From positions 1 to 12,749 of the forward strand of contig CAMOTA010000079.1 in the NCBI GenBank assembly GCA_946625225.1: DNA of 12,749 nt, read 5' to 3'. The stretch's first letter is position 1, and each line of letters opens with the position of its first letter. The stretch comes from UBA9715 sp003452695 (GTDB lineage Bacteria > Actinomycetota > Coriobacteriia > Coriobacteriales > Eggerthellaceae). The position numbers and the translations under genes are program-made. Of the stretch, positions 12,566 to 12,749 are shown one piece after another. The notes beneath the pieces are model-generated. The model searched no databases and was not told the DNA's origin. It saw nothing but the letters and a program-made list of their open reading frames with translations.

Positions 12566-12749
12566 GGGAGACACGCCTTTATTCAGCCTGGATGACGCGC
12601 GCCGGCCGTCTACCATCAAGTCGCTCGGCGCCCCCGGCGGGGACGAGCGCGAGATAGAGCGGCGCAAGGCGTCCGTGCGCTCGAAGGTCGAGCACCCCTT
12701 CCAGGTGATCAAGCAGAGGTTCGGCTGGGTCAAGACGCGCTACCGCGGG
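12566..12749 (+). mobile_element. Remnant of an IS5-type insertion sequence, cut by the window end
   Basis: The terminal repeat GGGAGACACGCCTTTAT (12566-12582), preceded by TA, differs at only two of 17 bases from the ends of the MITE-like element at 9921. It is followed almost at once by sequence encoding the C-terminal part of a DDE transposase. The N-terminal two thirds or more of the gene are missing, so this is a deletion derivative or an IS fragment. The other end lies outside the window. Confidence 0.75.
12591..12749 (+). pseudogene. 5'-truncated IS5-family transposase fragment
   Basis: The frame beginning at GAT 12591 encodes about 53 residues. They include IERRKASVRSKVEHPFQ and VIKQRFGWVKTRYRG, the C-terminal signature of IS5/DDE_Tnp_1 transposases; the glutamate in KVEHPF fits the family's last catalytic acidic residue region. 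The same frame opens only at 12567, after an in-frame TAG at 12564, and has no start codon or ribosome binding site. The catalytic core upstream is absent. The reading frame is still open at the window edge. Family assignment is confident from the motif; the exact IS group is not. Confidence 0.82.

Overview
The window is GC-rich DNA (roughly 60% or more by eye) with bacterial gene structure. Gene content suggests an anaerobic gut actinobacterium of the Coriobacteriia, probably Eggerthellaceae: an aldo/keto reductase fused to two ferredoxin-type clusters, ispG and proS close together, a BspA-like leucine-rich repeat protein, and diguanylate cyclases with unusual sensor regions. The taxonomic call is inference from gene style, not a database match.

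Layout. Positions 1-630 hold a repeat array with no credible gene: two long copies and a partial third, studded with 11 copies of a TCCACCCGCAA-type motif in both orientations. A forward block follows: aldo/keto reductase (767-1939), ispG (2038-3093, MEP isoprenoid pathway), mntP (3246-3857, manganese efflux) and proS (4017-5816, prolyl-tRNA synthetase). Strong hairpins lie between the reductase and ispG and between mntP and proS. A consensus -10 box sits before proS, so these are probably not one simple operon. After proS come two nearly identical tandem hairpins (5823-5921), then a PAS-like/GGDEF protein (about 6228-7121) with a five-cysteine cluster.

The middle block is on the minus strand and converges on the GGDEF gene. 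rlmB (7821-8567) and a YacP/Rae1-type NYN nuclease (7253-7795) form a two-gene unit known from Firmicutes. A 35-bp-arm inverted repeat (7131-7235) lies between the convergent 3' ends. Upstream on the minus strand is a secreted leucine-rich repeat protein (8703-9785) with its own -10 box and a 3' hairpin.

The right part carries a 156-bp fold-back MITE-like element (9921-10076) flanked by TA. Just beyond it is a TTGACA-N16-CATAAT promoter driving a membrane diguanylate cyclase with two periplasmic binding domains (10239-12398). The window ends in a remnant of an IS5-type insertion sequence whose terminal repeat matches the MITE ends at 15 of 17 bases, so the two are probably related.

Functionally, the window mixes housekeeping genes (isoprenoid synthesis, tRNA charging, rRNA methylation, ribosome-associated RNA cleavage, Mn homeostasis) with two c-di-GMP signalling proteins. 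It has many palindromic intergenic elements. I do not see a defence system, CRISPR array, tRNA or rRNA gene.
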